From Breviolum minutum Mf 1.05b.01 (taxonomy: Eukaryota > Sar > Dinophyceae > Suessiales > Symbiodiniaceae): a DNA stretch of 64,000 bases. This document shows positions 47,001-55,290 of the stretch, piece after piece (the first letter of the stretch is position 1; every line of letters begins with the position of its first letter). The notes under the pieces are model-generated. The model saw only the letters and a program-made list of their open reading frames with translations. It made no database searches and was not told the origin of the DNA. The position numbers were made by a program, and so were the translations under genes. Where the stretch lies: NCBI GenBank assembly GCA_000507305.1, contig DF240876.1:7501-71500 (forward strand), in the 5' to 3' direction.

Positions 47001-50000
47001 CTCCAAAATGAAAAAAACGCTTTTGGAAGATGATTTTTTTTGGTGTTTCAAAAAAATTGGTTCCTTTCTTCAGGTTCCAGCCCTTTGTTTTCCGGCTTTG
47101 ACCTGGAAGATTTTCCCGGTTGCCACCCCAACAAAGATTCCCGGTGCCGGCCATCTTTTCAGGTGGCGGCGGGTCACAAGCTTCGGATCCGTTCCGAAGA
47201 TCCCAGGCAATGGGGCCCAGGGGTTTTTTGGAGCACCTTTGACAGGAAAAGATGTGCGAAGGACTGTGGTTTGATCAAAGGAGTATAGCTTCCAAAAACA
47301 CCGAGAGAAGGGAATCTTTTTTGAAGGAAACCAATTGTTCAAAGGATATATTCCCAAAAACATTTTTTATTTTCAAAAAAGTTGGGAAGATATCAAATTG
47401 AAAAAGGTGGGTGGTTAGAGGACTCTTTTTTTTTCTAACCTTTCCTTGTTTTTTTCGATGGTATATCTATGTGAAACTTTGGGGTTGTAGTCTTCAGGAT
47501 GAATTTATCTGGAGATGGAGCAGATATTGACAGACACATGCTATCCAGCACACATTTGCACGCACAGACATATGACCTACTTTGGGAACTGCAAAGATAT
47601 GAACAAGTAGCATTGAGAGCAGACAGGTACATAGTTACATATTTATCAGATAAGTTGGGTTGTCCCCCTTCCCAGCAACAGTGGCAAATGAAGATTTATA
47701 CGGATCCACCACTGAAAATACAATAATCCTGGTGGTGACTGGCATCCTGGGCAAGGGGACAACCCAATTTCTATATCTGTAATTATGTATACAATATGTC
47801 AATCAACCGGATAGTTATTCATGTGTAAGTACGGCACCCAAAGGCATTTGTTGCTTTTTGTCATTGAACGGTTGGCCATGCAGCATGATGATGTAGGATG
47901 AAGTATGCTGGAGGTGTACTACCTTGTTTGGAAAGTCACCTCCAACTGTGCTTGTTTTAGATTCGCCCAGAAACACTAAACAAACAACAATGACTCAATG
48001 ACACTATTATTGGAGACGTCCGTTCCCTAATAAAATGGAAAATCATATTTCACATACAACCACCTGCAGTCCTTCCTAAGTTTTGAAATCTTGGCAGCCT
48101 TGGCAATTCCGGGTAACCTTTTTGGTATGTTAGCCGTGACCTTTCCAAGGTTGTTGGTGACCTCCAATGATCAGGGATAGATGTTGGTCACGACTTGAAT
48201 CACCTCGTGTGCACCAAAAAATGTCTTTCCCTAAGGATCCAGACCCCTCCCTAGAATAGGATTGATGGTCTCAATCCCATCCCCAGAATAGGAATATAGG
48301 GGTAATCCCTTTCTCAGGACATATCTGGATCCTTAGGGTTTCATCATCGCAGAGGTTGTTTCCTGCTCCGCCAGATCCTGAAGATGAGAAAGATGAGACA
48401 TGGTCGATTTTGGTGGATTTTGGGCTCAACAAAAAAACATGTGTTTTTCTCGTGACCAACCTTAGAGAGTTGAATGTATCTTTTTGGTAGACTGTTTGCA
48501 TGATGTTTTTGTTGAAGGAAATTGATTGATCTTCTCCTTTGATCCAAGTTGTTTTGGCTCGCGGCTCGATATTGGTCTTTGAATATTGAAGGTTGTTTGT
48601 TGAATATATATCTGTTTTTTTTAGTTATGACTCAGACCATTCATATAAGAATATTATAAGAATAACCCCCGGAACCAGTTTACACACTTCCGTTTTTCTT
48701 ATATTTTTGTGAGATGATGCACCGATGGTGTGTCCCAATCCTGCACCGCAGATGGGAATTCATAAGGCCGGTGGCGACACCCAAAGTGGCCACTCCGGGT
48801 TCCGCGCTCACGAACGCACCGTCGTGGAACCTGAGCTTTTTCTTCGGGGTGAATGATGGGTTCCTACGAAATAACAAGGTCAATAGGAAGTGCGGATCAA
48901 TGTGTACGGGGGAATTTGCAAAAAAAATCCTCACAATTTTGTTAGTTTTTTTTAGTGGCCTAGTTGCATGACAGATGATTAAGAGAGTCGATCAGGTTTT
49001 GTGACAATTACTTTGATATCATTTTTTTGGGGTCACACTACAGCTCAAGAGTCAAAGTGATGTTGTAAGCGTTGGTTATTCACAGTCATTGCAAGCCGAT
49101 ACATACTTTGAGTCACAGCTGATCCCACCAAGTTCCATAGAAATGGTGTATCTCATGAGTATCGGTAGTGGTTGTTAACATTGAGATCAAACAATGTTGT
49201 TTATGGTCCCACTTTCAGATTTACAGCGAGAAAAACTAGGACATCCATTCACGGATAGGTCATGGATTTTTTTGTCTCCAAAAACCTCCACGAAGAACCT
49301 TTGATTCGGAACTGCGTAATAACTGAGGTATCAATTGGAACATATTGCGGTATGAACACCCGCTTACAAATCTAGGTGTGGCATTCAAATATTGTGTTGT
49401 TTTTATCCCTACCTCCAATTTGACAGGACATATTTTGCAAATGGGTTGTTCAACCATCAATTAGCAAATCATGTGCTGAGTTTTCGGGACATCCCAGTAC
49501 TTGAACTGCTAGCATGTATAAATCTAAACCCGCACATGATTTACCCTCAATCACAACTCCTATGATCAGTGCAGTCTCATGTCTTTTCTTTAATCATCCA
49601 AGATACACCTCGAAAACTGACGGCTGGAACCTGAAAATCACTCTCCTTTGAGAAGGAACATCTTCCTCCAAACCTCCACTTTTGGGGTTTCATGTTAGTT
49701 TTCCTTGGGTGCCGGGTGTACATGAGCCACTCATGGCAGCTTGAAAATCCTACTGGTTTAAGCCACCCATGAGGCCTGAGAAAAGCATCATCACCGAAAA
49801 ACCCTTACCTTCAGAAGAGGATCGGATGGATTCGTGGAAAAAACACGATTGGAAAATGTAAACTTCCGAACCAAACCATAACTAGGTGGTGGTTTCAAAC
49901 ATTTTTTCTGTTCGTCCCTATTTGGGGAAGTGATCCAATTTGACGATCATATTTTTCAGATGGGTTGGTTCAACCACCAACTAGATAAGAGTGTTTTCTT

Positions 50001-52564
50001 CATTTACAGAATTCTGTGAGAAGATGTGTTTAAGTTTCTTCAGTTTTGAATTGGATGTGGGAATCTCAACGTTCTTAGACTTTGCAATCATAAATTCCAC
50101 GTGCTTATATAATATTACAATCAAAGGTTGATAATCCCAGGACGGTTTGACAAAAAATGACAAGTTAAACTTATAAATGAAGACAAATGGATGTCCTTCT
50201 TGCACATGTGTCAGGGGGGTTTTCTTTAAAACTATACCTCCCCGCAAACAAAAACAGCCATGGAATTTCCCCATGTTCATTCACGTTCAATAGATAACAT
50301 TTGGGCATTGCTTTTGTTGCCATGTGTGACATGGCACTTGCAGGTTTGTAGATGTACTCTCGCCAAAAGATAGCAAATCACCTCTGAAAAATAGTGGTTG
50401 CAAGATGATACCTTCCGTTTTTTTTTGTAATGCACCTGTTCAGGGGGGCGTATGTCAGTTTCAAGAATACATTATGTATATATATATATACATTTGTATG
50501 TATATATGCGTATATATGATATATGTAATCAACACACATATATATATATATATATTTACATACATACATTTCATTTGGATTTGCCCCCAGGTCTGTTTTG
50601 AAAGGTCGATGGCTTAAGATGATAGGCTTCTGGAAGAGATTTAGGTGCTTCCCCAGCTTAGATTTCATATCTCCATGTTGAGCGTTTGACACCCGTGGCA
50701 TGCATGACAGGACGATTTGTATGGCAATCTGGGAGGAGATGAGGTTGCAACATGGGGAACAAACACTTCCTGGGAAAAATGGACAGCCAAAAGCATGCAA
50801 GAGGTTTTTTTAGTACATAAAATGGAGTTGTAACTTATACCTGGATCGTCCATATATGTAAAATTTATGTTTTTTGGTAGATTTTTTGGGTGAAAAGGCA
50901 CAAATTTTACACACTTGGAAGATCCAGGTATAAATGGCCTTATCTTATGGGCAACTGGGATTTTTGTTTTGCCGTATAAGTGGAGTTACAACTCTACCTG
51001 GATCAGTCTTGAGCCTGCCAGGGTCTGCGGCGTTGAATTCACGTGTTTTTTTGGTCAAGAACTACAGACTAGGTGGTTGTTTCAAAGATTTTTTATGTTC
51101 ATCCCGAAAGTTGGGGAAATGATCCAATTTGACGATCATATCTTTTAAATGGGCTGAAACCACCAACCAGCAGAAGAGTAACAGCTGAATTGGACCCTCT
51201 ACCATTTGATTTTTGTCGCTGTAGCTTACAGAATTGTATGAGCCTAACCAACCCTACTTTTGCTACTGCTAGGTTGTGGTTGTTTTTTTTATCACCCCGA
51301 TCCCTGGGGAGATGATCCAATTTGTTTTTTTTTTAAGATGCGGTTGAAACCACCAGCTAGCTTGGTTTAAAGTAGATGGCACAGTTTTCTATGGTTCTTG
51401 GTGGGTTGCTTTTATTTTGACTGTGCCAGCTGTGTCGAAAAAGCACCTGCAAAAACCGGACCGGACGTGCCCGGTTCAAGGCCAAACACAAGCAACTGTG
51501 ACATGATTGAATCCAATTTATCGAGGTATTGTTTGTTTGAAATGTTGTTGAGGTGTTAACCCAGCCCCACCATGCAGTTGTCAAATTGCTGGCCATTCAT
51601 TGTGTTTTTTTTAAAGAAGCACAAGTATACAAGTATTCGAGCCAAACAAACCTTGATTACTAGCAATGATCATACTTTCTCGGGAGATCACGGGGTCCTA
51701 CTGTTGATGGTTCAGAAATCCAGCGAGCACCAGTTCAGGTTGGTAGTTTATCCCATTATGTATCAGGTTTTATAGATCCCAGCTGGTTGGCCATGGGATT
51801 TCTGAACCATCAACAGTAGCACTGGGGGAAGTATCCTTTCCTTTCATCAAGGCCAAAGGTGAGAAGATTGGTTCCAGCTATGCTAGTGCTATGAATGCCA
51901 TGCACCTCGGTAGCAAATTTGATGGGATGGACTTTGTTAGGTACTTGGATTGTTTTCCTGATTCGGTTCATTTTATTACTATTTTTTGTGTTGAATTTTG
52001 AAGCCTACCCGGTGGATGATGATCCAATTTGACCAACATATGTTCACTTTTTGTGGTGAGAACCATCAACTTGTTTTTCCTGCACTTGCGCTGAACTTCG
52101 TAAATTTTGACTATAAAAGTTGGTCACCATATTTGAATAATATTTTTGGATGACCAACATGGCTATTCATCCAAGATTTGACCAATAGGTTTAGAAGAAT
52201 AGCCCTCAAAAGTGTGGATGGTCACCTGGAGTTGCTCCGAACATAGCGGGATTTTTTTTTGGTTATTGGCCGTGGTAACATGGCATAAATGGACGTATAC
52301 ATAATTTAGTTGCAAAAAAATGTAGTCCAACACGGTACAATGTCTCATATTATTAAATTCAAGTGAATATAGTCTAATATTAGTATAGGATGGATACCTA
52401 CCCAACTCACAAGAACACTTCAGTGAAACAGGTAGACATATGTGACATACACATATTTTTAAGATTCCATATTTACACTGCCAGGGTTTTCCCCAGGAAC
52501 CTGCCCTTTCGTTTAATTTTTATTTTCAAGGCTTAAAGATGACTTTGATGAGGACGACTTCTGA
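32269..52564 (+). CDS. Candidate gene D: about 20 exons, ATG to stop
   Basis: Best-supported model here. Exons: 32269-32323, 32812-32973, 33421-33527, 34977-34999, 35564-35647, 36921-36990, 37449-37485, 38276-38530, 40224-40321, 40822-40986, 41129-41185, 42472-42534, 43027-43124, 44412-44463, 44574-44611, 45676-45712, 47074-47282, 48752-48848, 49219-49258, 52531-52564. Neighbouring exons agree in phase except across 38530/40224, where an exon is missing or misread. The start ATG has an in-frame TGA two codons upstream. The sum is about 590 codons. The protein has an OPR-like repeat motif (35564), a Lys/Arg/Glu coiled-coil-like middle (MSKERKAERKRLRERAEE; KEKERKKKSRLSRQ), a Cys-containing segment (47074) and an acidic C-terminus (LKDDFDEDDF). 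A role in RNA binding is conceivable from the motif but unproven. The introns carry nearly all repeat families. Confidence 0.45.
32605..32684. mobile_element. Perfect-TIR element, 80 bp
   Basis: AAGTAGATGGCGCAACTCCC at the left and its exact reverse complement GGGAGTTGCGCCATCTACTT at the right; 40-nt spacer. A decayed relative may lie near 51368-51430 (AAAGTAGATGGCACAGTT). Palindromic ends this intact suggest recent insertion. Confidence 0.8.
32812..32973 (+). CDS. Gene D exon candidate, 53 codons
   Basis: The long frame includes IIGPGIRARKWGQSSDLSRK and MACNEDSRTPAFPPETTQEG. It enters in phase 1 after ACAAGAG|, and the donor A|gtgctg gives phase 1 out. Other donors 20-30 nt downstream are possible, since the frame stays open to 33070. 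Confidence 0.4.
33421..33527 (+). CDS. Gene D exon, 35 codons
   Basis: Excellent acceptor (CTCCTTTTTCGCTCTTCAAG|) and donor CGG|gtgagg. The frame reads STGVGLVALFESQTISESEI then ATLAPCKAKLSFR. The frame stays open to a second donor at 33604, so a longer form (to NKMASLRILLAKG) is possible. Confidence 0.5.
33926..34016 (+). mobile_element. Family A TIR element
   Basis: CTAGCTGGTGTTTTCATAT at the left, TTCAACCACCAACTAG at the right, core CACCCCTATTTGGG and TTTTGACTATTTTTTTC. Confidence 0.7.
34977..34999 (+). CDS. Gene D micro-exon candidate
   Basis: LPMTLEA plus two bases, from CCGACTGTGCAG| to GAG|gtttgc; phase 0 in, phase 2 out, bridging 33527 and 35564. The frame is open on both sides (FAFHGFGNFTRHVTKK downstream), so it may be longer. 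Confidence 0.3.
35564..35647 (+). CDS. Gene D exon with OPR/RAP-like helical-repeat motif
   Basis: After AAAATTCTGCAG| the phase-2 frame reads CSWAVMNLGMKPSSALLESL then RIWGYPWK, donor AA|gttgaa. Twenty-one of 27 third positions are G/C, far more than in the rival phase-0 frame (VLLGGDEPGNEAQ). The pattern W-A-x3-L-G-x2-P-x4-L-E-x-L is the hallmark of octotricopeptide (OPR) and related RAP/FASTK-type helical repeats, which bind organelle RNA in algae and protists. One repeat alone is not enough to assign the family; the resemblance is from memory of the consensus. Confidence 0.4.
36400..36520. repeat. TA-rich inverted repeat
   Basis: (TA)n runs with ATATTGAAATATTCATGTAT at the left partly mirrored by ATACAAGAATATTTCAATGT at the right. 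Would form a long AT hairpin. Confidence 0.7.
36921..36990 (+). CDS. Gene D exon candidate, 23 codons
   Basis: GC-rich island after CGTTTTCTTTACCACCAAG|, donor CTG|gttaaa. All frames are open; the one matching its neighbours reads CWGFPSSGHIGCPRLGHGTS. A rival, VLGLPIKRTHRVPTARSRH, has similar third-position G/C. Confidence 0.35.
37449..37485 (+). CDS. Gene D exon candidate, 12 codons
   Basis: AAIDQYTTVGLS plus G from AATTCCAG| to CGG|gtacca, phase 0 in and 1 out, ten of 12 third positions G/C. Confidence 0.4.
37573..37706 (+). mobile_element. Family C TIR element, long form
   Basis: TACCTTCCCTAAAAACTAAC and GTTAGTTTCAGGGAGGGTA ends; inner stem CCCTTTTGGGAAGG. Usual orientation. Confidence 0.7.
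38168..38232. repeat. (AATC)n tetranucleotide repeat
   Basis: Sixteen AATC units ending 44 nt before the next exon; the N-Q-S-I reading frames here are artefacts. Confidence 0.95.
38276..38530 (+). CDS. Gene D exon, 84 codons (longest)
   Basis: Strong acceptor TTCCATGTTTTTCCCAG| and donor AAAG|gttggt; phase 1 in and out. The frame runs GHQKKQAIFLFPFVSQPL, then MARGSYEAFSQKFQCEGLEH, then an acidic HPEDPVEFTSETDGSVEP stretch. An inner acceptor (GTCAGTTTTCCAG| at 38374) in the same phase could give a 52-codon form that starts next to the ATG at 38380. Confidence 0.5.
38531..40223. other. Putative gene D intron(s); missing exon expected
   Basis: The phase changes from 1 to 2 across this stretch, so at least one exon should be hidden here. 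The best candidate acceptor is GCTTTGCTTCTTCTGGCAG| at 39653 with frame TAYELTFRGFYTT, but no matching donor was found. No TIR element recognised. Confidence 0.3.
40224..40321 (+). CDS. Gene D exon, 32 codons
   Basis: FKRSAEAFLNQMSMRYHQYI then RHELQVPESERS. Donor AGCG|gtttcc gives phase 1 and joins the next exon; an earlier donor CAG|gtgcct also exists. The acceptor CGCGCCTGTTAG| is weak. Confidence 0.45.
40822..40986 (+). CDS. Gene D exon, 54 codons, Lys/Arg/Glu-rich
   Basis: Phase-1 frame: SNKNVQHGQVRHGQLYGHVR, then MSKERKAERKRLRERAEE, donor T|gtataa. Charged alternation suggests a coiled coil or nucleic-acid-binding helix. A rival frame over the same bases (MGNCMAMFGLVPPTNKRC) has more G/C at third positions and stays open to the same donor; phase agreement with both neighbours decided the call. 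Confidence 0.4.
41034..41065. repeat. (GTT)n microsatellite inside a gene D intron
   Basis: About ten units, between exons 40986 and 41129. Confidence 0.95.
41129..41185 (+). CDS. Gene D exon, 18 codons
   Basis: Strong acceptor TTCTTTATTTTTGGCAG|, donor CAAG|gtgcgg. Frame RSGKHEQIVIDFHQRLLQ has nearly all third positions G/C. Phase 1 in and out. Confidence 0.55.
41465..41548. repeat. Family E palindromic element
   Basis: CTATATTTGCATACATTTGG against AAATGTAGGTAAACATACCA; decayed relative to the copy at 23806. Confidence 0.6.
42292..42360. repeat. Family E palindromic element
   Basis: TATGTATGGTATATTTACCT then ACATTTGTTTGATTTG; right arm ATAGGTAAATATACC. Confidence 0.65.
42472..42534 (+). 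CDS. Gene D exon, 20 codons
   Basis: Acceptor GTATTCCTCACCTCCCAG|, donor AAGG|gtgagg, both good. Frame DKTTEPAQKIRRITQDSWGK, phase 1 in and out. Confidence 0.5.
42723..42821 (+). mobile_element. Family A TIR element
   Basis: CTAGGTAGTGGTTTCAAAG at the left, TTGAAACCACCAACCAG at the right, core CACCCCTATGTGGGGAAG. A (TA)n run follows directly. Confidence 0.8.
43027..43124 (+). CDS. Gene D exon, 32 codons, basic
   Basis: Frame PHRSFPVHKVFQRLVKENKE then KERKKKSRLSRQ up to a consensus donor CAG|gtaatc. Phase 1 in (after GTTAGATCAG|), phase 0 out. The Lys-rich end could be a nuclear-localisation-type or RNA-binding patch. Confidence 0.5.
43245..43582. repeat. Degenerate GAAATTTAGTGAA repeat next to the gap
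   Basis: Many variants of AAATTTAGTGAA, TTTCATGAAATTTATTG and their complements (AATTTCACTAAATTTC). It runs straight into the N gap and is probably the edge of a longer satellite-like array. Confidence 0.7.
43583..43863. other. Assembly gap, 281 N
   Basis: Unsequenced. ORFs drawn through it are meaningless. It lies in the gene D intron between 43124 and 44412, so an exon could be hidden. Confidence 1.
43978..44082. mobile_element. Family F TIR element
   Basis: ACCTGGATCTTCCAAAGGGT at the left; CACCCGAACTGGAAGATGCT at the right; core with ACCATCCTTTAGAATCAAAC. A shorter copy is at 45095-45183, and a relative with only the ends kept at 50836-50932. Confidence 0.7.
44412..44463 (+). CDS. Gene D exon candidate, 17 codons
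   Basis: Acceptor TATATCTACTTTCAG|; frame KLKDLKVSGKQRFADFA; donor A|gtatga (phase 1). An earlier donor AAG|gtttgc would give phase 2 instead. Confidence 0.4.
44574..44611 (+). CDS. Gene D exon candidate (frame uncertain)
   Basis: Acceptor ACAACCACCACCCCCAG|. The frame that fits both neighbours reads HGRVTRQEPFHE to GAG|gttcgc. A different frame, PMDGSPVRSLFTRFA with donor G|gtgatg, has higher third-position G/C. Confidence 0.3.
45676..45712 (+). CDS. Gene D exon candidate, 12 codons
   Basis: Acceptor GCATTTTCTGTCAACAG|, frame YLHEAFVYRWLT plus G, donor CAG|gtcacc; phase 0 in, 1 out. Joins 44611 and 47074 in phase. The frame stays open downstream, so a longer exon is possible. Confidence 0.4.
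45901..46021. repeat. Family B inverted-repeat element
   Basis: ACGGTTGATGGAAGAAATCC, GGCTAACCAG; right arm ATAGCCGGATTTTTGAACCA then TCAACAG. Confidence 0.75.
47074..47282 (+). CDS. Gene D exon, 69 codons, Cys-containing
   Basis: Acceptor TGGTTCCTTTCTTCAG| is strong. The phase-1 frame stays open for 69 codons: SSPLFSGFDLEDFPGCHPNK, then FQVAAGHKLRIRSEDPRQWG, then KRCAKDCGLIKG to GGA|gtatag. Cysteines occur at G-C-H-P, S-R-C-R and C-A-K-D-C. An inner donor at GGG|gttttt is possible. A second frame is open over the first half. Confidence 0.45.
48231..48338. mobile_element. Family L inverted-repeat element, copy 2
   Basis: CCCTAAGGATCCAGACCCCT at the left and ATATCTGGATCCTTAGGG at the right; the core GATTGATGGTCTCAATCCCA is the reverse complement of the copy at 20418. 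Confidence 0.75.
48752..48848 (+). CDS. Gene D exon, 32 codons
   Basis: After CAATCCTGCACCGCAG| the phase-0 frame reads MGIHKAGGDTQSGHSGFRAH then ERTVVEPELFLR and donor G|gtgaat (phase 1). GC-rich, high third-position G/C. Another + frame is open over the same island. Confidence 0.45.
49219..49258 (+). CDS. Gene D exon candidate, 12 codons
   Basis: Strong acceptor GGTCCCACTTTCAG|; frame LQREKLGHPFTD, donor AG|gtcatg. Phase 1 in and 2 out, which is what the exons on both sides need. Confidence 0.4.
49882..49984 (+). mobile_element. Family A TIR element
   Basis: CTAGGTGGTGGTTTCAAAC to TTCAACCACCAACTAG, core TTTGACGATCATATTTTTC (a subtype shared with 4170 and 51069). Confidence 0.8.
51069..51170 (+). 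mobile_element. Family A TIR element
   Basis: CTAGGTGGTTGTTTCAAAG to TGAAACCACCAACCAG. A + frame of about 50 codons is open up to its left end. Confidence 0.8.
51269..51360 (+). mobile_element. Family A element, core shortened
   Basis: CTAGGTTGTGGTTGTTTTTT to TTGAAACCACCAGCTAG. Only 98 nt after the previous copy, in the same orientation. Confidence 0.7.
51698..51820. repeat. Family B inverted-repeat element, well kept
   Basis: CTACTGTTGATGGTTCAGAA at the left, TTTCTGAACCATCAACAGTA at the right: near-perfect ends. Confidence 0.8.
52531..52564 (+). CDS. Gene D terminal exon with acidic tail and stop
   Basis: A very good acceptor (TTAATTTTTATTTTCAAG|) leads into LKDDFDEDDF and TGA. Phase 2 entry matches 49219-49258. 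In another frame the same acceptor opens 40 codons (GLKMTLMRTTSESRR...), which is the main alternative. Confidence 0.5.
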
Positions 52565-52938
52565 GAGTCGTAGATTTCCCTGTTTGGACAACAAAAAAAC
52601 GTGTTGCTGTCCACAAATCGAAGTCGTTGTCGCCCATGGTTACCTTTGAGTATATCTATTCTTTGCGGTTTGGTCGATTTGGTTAAGCCTTAATAGCTTC
52701 TTGAACGTTGTAAGGAAGTCAGTTTGAATTGGTTGAATTTGTTTCTGCCTAGTATGAGAGTAGATCTTGGCAGCTTGGAAAGTGTGGGTCATCAAGCATA
52801 ACCACGACCAGAATTATTGTTGAGTATAGATTCTTTCATTTTCGCACCCGGTAGATCATCATTTAAGATCAATATTGATATGTCAACCAGGACCACAAGC
52901 AGAATGAGCAAAGAACATTGGATCCTTGATTTCTAAAG

Positions 52939-53081
52939 CGACCAAAAACCACAGCGATACCGCCATGTTCTTGGCTCAGCGCGTCGTGGGTACGGAAAAA
53001 CCACCACGCTTGCCACACGGAGACTTGGTGTTGAAGTTGGACAGGTTGTTGTTGTGGTTGTGGTTGTGGTTGTTGTTGAAG

Positions 53082-53122
<41 letters not shown>

Positions 53123-53304
53123 GCCGTTGTTATCGTTGTTGTCGTTGTTGTTGTTGTTGTGGTGGTGGTGGGGGTGGTTGCTGTTTTTATCACTTTGAAT
53201 GTTTGATGTTGATGTTCTGCTTCATTCTTCTCGCTTGTTGCTAAGGCAAGCGCCCACGCAAGAAGCTTCGCAACGCGCCCTGCGTGTTTTCTTGTCCTTC
53301 GTGA
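52939..53304 (+). CDS. Candidate gene E (3' part): two exons, basic C-terminus
   Basis: Exon 52939-52989 (TTTCTAAAG| to GTGG|gtacgg) reads TKNHSDTAMFLAQRVV; exon 53246-53304 (CTTGTTGCTAAG|) reads KRPRKKLRNAPCVFSCPS then TGA. Both have high third-position G/C and join in phase 1. The intron holds a (GTT)n tract. The first exon's frame continues past the donor (TEKPPRLPHGDLVLKLDR), so a retained form is possible. 5' exons not found; only about 370 nt separate it from the stop of gene D, so it could instead be the end of an alternative gene D transcript. Confidence 0.35.
53039..53175. repeat. (GTT)n microsatellite in gene E intron
   Basis: GTT with scattered GTG, GCC and GTC units, then a short GGT/GGGG end. 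Poly-Thr and poly-Leu ORFs over it are artefacts. Confidence 0.95.
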
Positions 53305-54205
53305 CATACCTGGTGCCTCACTGCAATTGATGACATGTCATTTTGTTGCCTCAAAGGCGAGAAAGCAGAAGCAATGGGTGTGACACTGTATTCGTACCTG
53401 TTCGTACTTTATTGTTAACCAACATACATGCATCATACATCCATATTATGTGATTCTTCTTTAGATATGGAGAAGTAATTCCTAAGGCTGGCCTGTCATT
53501 TTTGGATCCTAAACAATCTAAACATGTTGAATATCATTTTATATAATATTTATAATAAACGAGTTCAACCCCCTTTTTTGGGGTTGACATTGTGTTTGTA
53601 CTTTATTTACATTTTGTCCCGACTGCTAACCAATGATTGAACTTCTAAATGCGGCAGCACCTGCCTGTAGTGGTTCCCCAAAAAGACACCTGAGCAATGA
53701 AAACAAAACTGGTTGTTGAAGGCACATAGGGAATGAAATCCTAACCAGTTATGTAGGGATAATGATAAACCACGAAAGAAGGATCCCTGGTCGTACACAT
53801 GACCTATAAATCAACAATTCACTGCCGATTTTTTCATCCCACCTGAAAAATAGAGAATCCGGGAAGCCTTACATTGGGTATATACAAACCCTACGGAATT
53901 GGGTATATAAACCACCGGTATTTCAATGGATTTTTGTTGACCGATGTTGACCGTCACCTCACAAGATGAAGCAGAGTTCATGAGAGGTTGATCCTGCACC
54001 ACTTAGCTATACACTCTCCCTGGAAACGAAGAAAGGGAAGTTCGAAAAATCATTGTTTCAAATACTGTAATGCCAAATATGCTAGGGGTAATAATGTTGT
54101 TCTTTTTCCTCTTGTTCTTCTCGTTCTTGTTCTTGTTGTTTTGTGTTGGTGTTGTAGTGTTTTAGTGTTTGTTGTTCTTGCTTCTCGGTCGAGGTGCCGA
54201 AATCA

Positions 54206-54286
54206 ATGATGTTGAGATTGCTCACAGTCTTCGTCTTCCACGCCCTTGCCTTCGAGAATGAGAGCCAGGAAGCAATCGATTCGCCG
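54206..54286 (+). CDS. Signal-peptide-like first exon, 27 codons
   Basis: ATG-ATG start, then LRLLTVFVFHALA (hydrophobic core and A-x-A-like end) followed by FENESQEAIDSP and donor CCG|gtgata, phase 0. High third-position G/C (TTC, GTC, CTC, GCC). It follows a short T-rich tract. Confidence 0.4.
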
Positions 54287-55257
54287 GTGATATCTCGTGA
54301 TCGTGATGTTCACAGCTATTGACCCCTGAAAATTAACATTGAACCTGAAAATCACCTGTTTAAAAAGGAAAATCATCTTCCATCCACCTCCATTTTTTGT
54401 TCAAAATGTTCATGTTTCAGGGTGTATGCCTGACTAATTCCTTTGGGTGCTCCCTTGGTCCATTTACAGTCACCACTGCGAGGGACCCAAGAAATATACT
54501 TGGAGGTGGTTTCAAATGATTTTTAATCCTCTCCCTACTAACCACTATTGAGAAACCTGTGGGAAATCATAGGAACCTGGCTCTCTTCGAGTCCACCTTG
54601 TTATTTGAAATCTACTGAAAGTTCAACTGAAACCTCTAGGAATGGAACTGGGGTTTGCCAAGATAGACACAGTTTTGTTGGAAACGATCTAAATGCGTAC
54701 TGCTGCGTACTTCAAGAAGATTGTGGAGTTCCGTGGATATGCAACCTGTGAGTTCAGAATTATTCAATAGCACGCAGATGTCGATGTGACCATCATCTTT
54801 GACTGGTATGTGTAGATCTTAGCCTCTCAATCACAATCACCATGTTGTTTTGTATTAGATATCCACCAGGAAAAAAACACATGTTTTTTTTGTAAACCAT
54901 GTTTTCCCAACGACAGCAACAACAACAACAACAACAACAACCACCACCACAACCACAACCACAACACAATACAATATGGAACTGCCTCCGAGTTTTAGTC
55001 GTTAGTTTACCTTGTATTCTCATCTTCCCATCTTCCACGTACCAACTTTTTCCACCAGGATTTGGAGAACGAAGGATTGTTCCTGATTCAGGGACATGCA
55101 CGAAAGATTGTGAGAAGCAAGGCTTCAATTTCTTCAGTTCGTCAAAGAATGGCCTTTTTGTTGAGTTGGATTTTTTGGTGGATGGATGTGGATGCCTTTT
55201 TTTGGGTGGGTTCAAGAAGATTTGTTGATGTTGCATGTTTTTTGGGGGTGTTTAGGA

Positions 55258-55290
<33 letters not shown>

